This document shows positions 58,600 through 64,000 of a stretch of 64,000 nucleotides of DNA, in pieces. This DNA is from Ophioderma brevispina (lineage: Eukaryota; Echinodermata; Ophiuroidea; Amphilepidida; Ophiodermatidae). Under the pieces are notes generated by a model. The model was not told the DNA's origin, ran no database searches, and was given only the letters and a program-made list of their open reading frames with translations. Made by a program: the position numbers and the translations under genes. Every line of letters starts with the position of its first letter. Positions within the stretch are counted from its first letter, which is position 1. Where the stretch lies: positions 22,524 through 86,523 of the forward strand of contig JAMKCH010041226.1 of NCBI GenBank assembly GCA_023653785.1. The letters run 5' to 3'.

Positions 58600-59525
58600 A
58601 CTTGGAGCCCACAGGAGGTCTCCCCATCTGCCGGATGTCTAGTAGAACTGGCTTGCCTTAATCCTGGGTAGTGAAGGGGCAGAAACTGCTGAGTGCTTGT
58701 TGGTGGGGTTCCATAGACGAATTGTACGTGGGTAGAATAAAACTGTAACTATCAATAGTTGCCCTCTGAATTGCTCAATTTTTAATTGGTGATCATATCT
58801 GGCCAAAATATGTAACTGATTTGACGATAGGGGAAACTGGATATTTACTAGTGAAATTGTGATTTTGGGGGTAAGAACATATTCAATTGGGAGGCTAGAC
58901 GCTAGTATGGAGAAAATCCCAGCCCAAGGTGTTGATCAAGGATGTTAACAGAGTTAGTTCTTTGGTAGTCTTTGAAGACAACCCGTGCTGCTGCCCGTTG
59001 AACTTGTTCAATTTGATTTTACAGCATTGATGTTATACGGATTCTAAGACTCTGAAGCATACTCGAGTTGTGGGCGAACTAGGGCCTGATAAGCTTTGGC
59101 CTTTACTTCATGTGTACATGGAGATAGAGTGCGACGTAATAACCCAAGGGTACGATTTGCCTTCAGCGTGATCTTATTACAGTGGTCATCCCATCTAAGG
59201 TCTTTTGAGATTGTAACACCGAGGTAGTCAGCCCGGTCTACTCTTGTAAGTGTCTGCCCAAGGATTTTATATTGGAAAAGACTAGGTTTGCGCTTCATTG
59301 GTTATGGATAAGATGCACATTTCTCAAAATTGAAGTGCATTAACCATGTAGAGGACCAGTTTGTAAGTATTTCCAAGTCCCCTGGATCCAGTATGGTCTT
59401 GTGACGTAATATCGCCCGGTAGATATCTGTCGTCAGCAAATAACCCATCTTGGATGTTATGTGATCTTGTATATCATTATATACCAAGAAAGGCAGGTTG
59501 TGTGTATTGATTGATCATCCAAGTA
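58600..59525 (-). pseudogene. LINE reverse transcriptase C-terminal half (jockey/CR1-type)
   Basis: Reading the minus strand: LPFLVYNDIQDHITSKMG (about 59500-59440, corresponding to the FLVYINDL block before the catalytic FADD), ADD-like remnants, LEILTNWSSTWLMHFNFEKC (about 59375-59320), then an open frame 59298-59044 with YKILGQTLTRVDRADYLGVT, ISKDLRWDDHCNKITLKANR, LGLLRRTLSPC and ALVRPQLEYAS. Beyond it, in shifted frames, EQVQRAAARVVFKDYQ, SVNILDQHLGWDFL (about 59010-58905) and FYPRTIRLWNPTN (about 58740-58700) complete the usual C-terminus. The YxDD Asp pair is blurred by frameshift. The 5' half is missing, as in normally truncated LINEs. Subfamily differs from the 40-kb fragment. Confidence 0.88.
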
Positions 59526-59529
59526 GGCC

Positions 59530-62255
59530 ATGGGGATCGATATGGGACCTGGATTTGTGTATGATGTCATCGTATTAACTGTGGTCAACAAAGAAGACCT
59601 ACTTGATTGACCAGTTTACCTGGCGGGCGCCCCAGAGCCGCTTGTGACGATATGGCGGCTGAGGGGTCTGCCATTGCTCTACGTTACAAGCGGCGGGGGG
59701 GTGGGGGATCTTCACTTTCAACGCACTTTTGTCATCGAATTTGATAGAAAATAATTTGAAATTTGTAAGTGATTCAGTATAGCAAAAATATAGGTATCCT
59801 AATGGGCTTTATAAAAAGTAAACAGATTTGATGGATTAAAGTGGTCACAGAGAATTCATATAGTAATTGGCGCGGGAGGGGTACCCCTCCCGCGCGAAAC
59901 GCGGGAACGCATACCAAGCATGTTTTGCTTTCCGAAAACATTTTTCTGATGCAAATTTGTAAAACCATATGATATTTGTAAAGTGGTCAACTTTAAATGC
60001 ATATAGTCCGCCATGGTCGACGGTATAAACATTAAAACTATTGTTCTGCATAGCGCATGTAAGGTTTTATTTGAACTAATAAAATTAAGGGTTCATGGAT
60101 ATTTCGTAAGCGGCACTGGTGGGTCGCGGAAACCTTGCAGGGGTATTTAAGTTTTCAGACTTTTCTCTGGGTCTATAGGATCCGGTAAAAATACAACTCA
60201 TGCAATAGTAGTAAGGGAGAAATTAAAAAACCTCGGGAACACCAGAACACCCATTTATATGGCTAATTCGCATTTGGATAACATTATTTTCGCCACTGAT
60301 TTCCGCGATTTGCAGGGCAGCGATAAATCAAATTCCGGCATTTTCCCTGAAAATTGTCGCATCCGCGCAAATTATGTCCAACAGTTTATTTTATGAAAAT
60401 TATAAACCTAATCAATTGACTGACATTTAATAATTGTGAGTTTTAATTGCTAAAACATTGTCCGTTTCATGGTAAGTGATGAGAACAATTTAGTAAGCGA
60501 CATATCATGCAATAACGAAAGGGTCGCATTTCTCAATCTCAACCACAGCCTTTACTAAAAATCACGACTATGGATAAATTTTGGAAATTTGGGGATTTGA
60601 AAGCACAGGTTTTAAGGCAAGTACAGACTTCGGAACACTTTTTTATTTTTTTTTATGTTTAAATGAATATGGACCCGATCTGTAAGTCCTCATTTTGAAA
60701 ATATAACCCTTTTTTCTTGATATTTAGTGATATTTAGACCCTTTTTACGTTACGCCTTACGTAACGTGCCTGATCCTGGAAAAAACTAACCCTTTTACGT
60801 GTAATTCTTGCAGACACGGATGATACCCCCCCCCACCCCCCCGGGGTGTATTTTGTGAGCCAACGTCATTGACTATAGCACGCCGACAGTTAACATCATC
60901 CTAGCGTTAAAACATTGTTTGGTATATTATTAATATTCTTCATATTCATTTTGAAAACACATCAGCCGATTTTATTAACATTGAGACTGACATGTAATTT
61001 GACACATTTGCTTGTATATCCGCTCAGCATATGTTAAACCGCAATGGTTAGAAGGATTCACAAAGCCTTTAAAATAACGCTTCGGGACGGCCCCAAACTA
61101 ATCTTTTTGAGTTGGCCTTGACATTTACTAAGTACAGAGAACACTATGTTTTATTTCCATTCATCTTACTAGAAGCTTTTGTTAATAAACCCTGTCCAAA
61201 TCCATAATCAAAATAGAATGTTTAACAGCAAACCGATGAAACCATTAAAAGGTTTTTGTACGAAATCCGTACCCCATTTGTCCTCCCCGGAGATGAAAAT
61301 GATCACACAAGAAAGACATACAGGTGTATTTTTCTCATGAATTAAATTACAACTTGTTTTGAATGTTTGAATTCAGGTACCCTTTCGTTTCCGCTCTATC
61401 TTATTTTACGCTCGAAAACTGTCGGCGATTTATACCTATGCAAGGTCCTTTGAAATATGTTTTGATGAATTATGCCTTGTACACTTTAAAGAAATAGAGA
61501 GCTTGTTTTTTTTTAAAAACGGATAAAATAACCCAAAACTGTACTTACGTGAATGTTCAGAAAATCTCAAATATTGGGCAAAAAGGCATTTTTATAGCCA
61601 AATAATTCCCCCCAAATGCTAACTTCTTATTCCGTAGACTAAGAAGCCGTTGCTTTAATTTGGTTTATATCGGAAGGGATCGGAAAGGTCTAAATGGTGG
61701 AAAGAATATTAAATCTACGGTGCATGTTTCATCACATTCATCCCCCTTTCTCACACTCTTGTTCATTTGACACATCATCTCATATTTGTTATTACATGGT
61801 ACTCCTCAATACAATCAGTTTTTGGATTTAGTCTCATTTGTCGTAATTTGCCGACTAGCCTATATAGTTGTTTTGGCGCTATAGTATAAACGCGACAAAA
61901 AACCCATCCCTCCCACTTAGCGCTCAACCATTTTGTGCATCGGGTACAAGTAATAGAAGCAGAATTAACCCGAATAGCTGATTTAGGGTACTTTGGACGG
62001 CCATCTTGAATTCAAATGGCTGCCATCCTATTTTTAGACATTTTCTCATTGAAATTCATCAACACCAATAAGCTATACTAACATTAATATATGATTTTTT
62101 TTCTTTGAGTAGCTAGAATTGCACAGCCAATAGGTTCTGCCTTCTATTATCTGTCCATTATTTATGATCTGGTCGTGATGTAAAATCAATAACGAACCCT
62201 TGTTCTCTCCGTATTATGTTCACAGGGCAATTGACTATATATTATTAATAGTATA
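59530..62255. other. Gene-free stretch
   Basis: No gene recognised. C/G runs lie at 59690 and 60826. GGCGCGGGAGGGGTACCCC at 59869 has a local inverted partner, CCTCCCGCGC, forming a small hairpin. Confidence 0.4.
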
Positions 62256-62395
62256 TTTATATATATAGCGATATGTTAGATATATATATATATATATAAT
62301 AGTATCTATATATATAAGAATTATAAGATATATAATATATATATCTAATAGATATATTATTATTATAATTTTATATATATATATATCCTTAAATT
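62240..62395. repeat. AT microsatellite, imperfect
   Basis: Alternating TATATA and TAGATATATA variants for about 150 bases. Simple repeat only. Confidence 0.95.
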
Positions 62396-62469
62396 CCGCC
62401 ACTAAAACCCACTTTTACCACTTTTAAAATTTGGGCAAAAATCTCAATTCAGTCCATTTCATAGCGGCC

Positions 62470-64000
62470 AACCAACCAGCCTTAACAGGCCGAAAGCTTT
62501 CAGCCACACCAAACTTTAAGTTCTAGCAGCCACTTTCAGGTAAAATACTAAGGAAGCGGTTACGCTCTGGACTTAGTCATTTTTGAAAATTCTACATACC
62601 GTGGCCCGGCTAGGTGACTTTCACCAAAAGATATAGCGCGACTTTCCGCTGAACAAGGAAGCGGTCCGCGCTGAATTTGTTTAATTGTTTGAAAAAGTTC
62701 TATCTACCTGCTCGTGGCCCGGCTCAGTGACTTTTCACGGCCGTGGCCTATGGAATGGTCTAGGACTTTTTCAATTGACTTAAGTGAAAGATCACTAAAG
62801 AATCTTAGGGCGACTTTCCGCTGGCCCCAAGGGTGCAAAAGCAGGTCCGTCTTTCAATGGAACTTAGTTCATTTTTGAAAAGTCTACCTGCCTTGGGCCC
62901 CCCCCGGCTAAGTGACTTGTCATTGCCGTTGCCTGGATACGGTGGACTGTCACTGAAAGTATCACTAAAAAAGAGTATAGGGCGACTTCCGCTGACCAAG
63001 GAAGCGGGTCGCTCTGGACTTAGGTTAATTTTTTAAAAGTCTACCTGCGTGGCCCGTCTAAGTGGTAATTTTTCACTGCCGTGGCTGAGCGAGGGGACTT
63101 TTTCACTGAAAAGATATAGGGAGACTTTCCGCGGACCAAGGGGGGAAGCGGTCCGCTCTGGAATTAGTTTCATTTTTAAAGTCTACCTGCCGTGGACCGG
63201 CTAGGTGGCACTTTTCACTGCCAGTGTGATGGCTAGGTTGACTTTTATGAAAGATCACTAAAAGCGCTAGGGCGACTTTCCGCTGACCCCTTACGCCACC
63301 GCGAGCGGCAGTATAAGCGGTCCGCTCTGGACCTAGTCTCACTTGTAAAAGTTCCCTGCGTGGCCCCTGTTGTGCGTAGGGATCTTGTTCGACTGTTGCC
63401 GTTGGCGGCATCAGGTGATGCTTCTTACTGAAAGATGAGGCGACTTCCGTGACCAAGGAAGCGGTCCGTCTGGACTTAGTTCATTTTTTTAATTGTTGTG
63501 TACCTGCGTGCCCGGTGTATGATAGTGAATATTTAATGCCGTGGATGGTAGGTGACTTTTCACTGACAAACGTCAACTAAAAGCATCTAGGGGCGACTTT
63601 AATTGCGGACAACCCAAGGAATTTCGCTTGTGGTCCGCTCTGTGACTTAGTTCATTTTTAAAAGTGTCTACTGCCGTGGCCCGGCTAAGTGACTTTTCAC
63701 TGCCGTGCTGGCTGGGTATGACTTTTTCACAGAAAGTTCTAGGGCGACTTTCCGCTGACCAAGGAAGATGTCCGCTCTGGACTTAGTCATTTTTAAAAGT
63801 CTGCCTGCCGTGGTCCGGCTAGATGACTTTTCACTGCCGTTGGTCCTGGCGAGGTGACTTTTCACTGAAAGATCCACTAAAAGATTCTTTAGGGGCGACT
63901 TTCCGGGACCAAGGAAGCGGTCCGCTCTGGACTAGTTCATTTTTTAAAAGTGGACCTGCCGTGGCCCGGCTAAGTGGACTTTTCAGCCGTGGCATGGTGG
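62470..64000 (+). repeat. Tandem satellite, ~150-170-bp unit, incomplete at window end
   Basis: The word GGGCGACTTTCCGCTGACC recurs at about 62636, 62808, 62980, 63121, 63270, 63436, 63592, 63742 and 63893, giving spacings of 141-172 bases. Each unit contains AAGGAAGCGGTCCGCTCTGG, ACTTAGTTCATTTTTAAAAG, TCTACCTGCCGTGGCCCGGC, TAAGTGACTTTTCACTGCCG and TGAAAGATCACTAAAAG. The pair AAGTGACTTTTCACTG / AGGTGACTTTTCACTG is an internal duplication. The array is richer in GC than its surroundings. Units differ by many one- to four-base indels. The frames read through it are by-products. Confidence 0.95.

Noticed and set aside
63103..63456. 117-residue minus-strand frame and a shorter one at 63668-63877
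   Set aside because: Both are read-throughs of the satellite unit, with recurring KSHLAGPRQ-like segments at the satellite period.
62470..64000. CRISPR-like array
   Set aside because: Repeats are contiguous satellite units without unique spacers, and the context is eukaryotic.

Overview
This window looks like gene-poor nuclear DNA from an animal, most plausibly a marine invertebrate. The evidence is AT-rich sequence without dense ORFs, tRNA-derived short repeats, Tc1/mariner and hAT-like remnants, animal-type non-LTR retrotransposon pieces, and a tyrosine-recombinase (DIRS/Ngaro-like) retrotransposon. Foldback elements whose arms are built from short subrepeats recall the TU elements of sea urchins. 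An echinoderm or other deuterostome is therefore a reasonable guess, but it is inferred and not shown. I found no convincing host protein-coding exon. Almost all of the longer open frames are chance or repeat-driven.

Layout. 1-7.8 kb: AT-rich DNA with two candidate inverted-repeat transposons (about 0.66-1.64 and 2.32-3.75 kb) and a foldback element (5.96-6.90 kb). 7.9-13.05 kb: the main coding object, a frameshifted retrotransposon with the order gag, reverse transcriptase, RNase H, tyrosine recombinase, SGNH hydrolase. 13-24 kb: mostly unexplained non-coding DNA with scattered repeats. 24-28.7 kb: a Tc1-type transposase fragment, a GTACC-rich repeat element, a CCGAAATACCC-rich foldback candidate and a second copy of the 6-kb foldback element. 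30.3-31.4 kb: an element with G-run ends flanked by TTAA. 34-43.5 kb: three copies of a tRNA-headed repeat, an element with 33-bp inverted ends, two LINE fragments, an hAT-like MITE with an exact 8-bp target duplication, a hairpin palindrome and several inverted-repeat elements. 44.5-51.5 kb: a 340-bp polypyrimidine tract, a tRNA-like sequence, a roughly 1-kb inverted repeat enclosing a (TA)n microsatellite, and several copies of one TIR family. 53.9-54.8 kb: a self-complementary GATAAAC/GTTTTTCG tandem array. 58.6-59.5 kb: a third LINE fragment on the minus strand. 62.4-64 kb: an array of an about 150-170-bp satellite that runs off the window end.

The elements do not form a host pathway. The window is a record of repeated, partly nested insertion by several transposon classes followed by decay. 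Within the 7.9-12.8 kb element the genes would have worked together: gag packages RNA, RT/RNase H makes cDNA, and the tyrosine recombinase integrates it. The role of the SGNH hydrolase is unknown. The recombinase keeps its R-H-R-Y catalytic residues when the frames are read separately, while the RT and RNase H show damaged catalytic regions. Many small indels in coding remnants and in the satellite may be true decay or uncorrected long-read errors; the sequence alone cannot say which.
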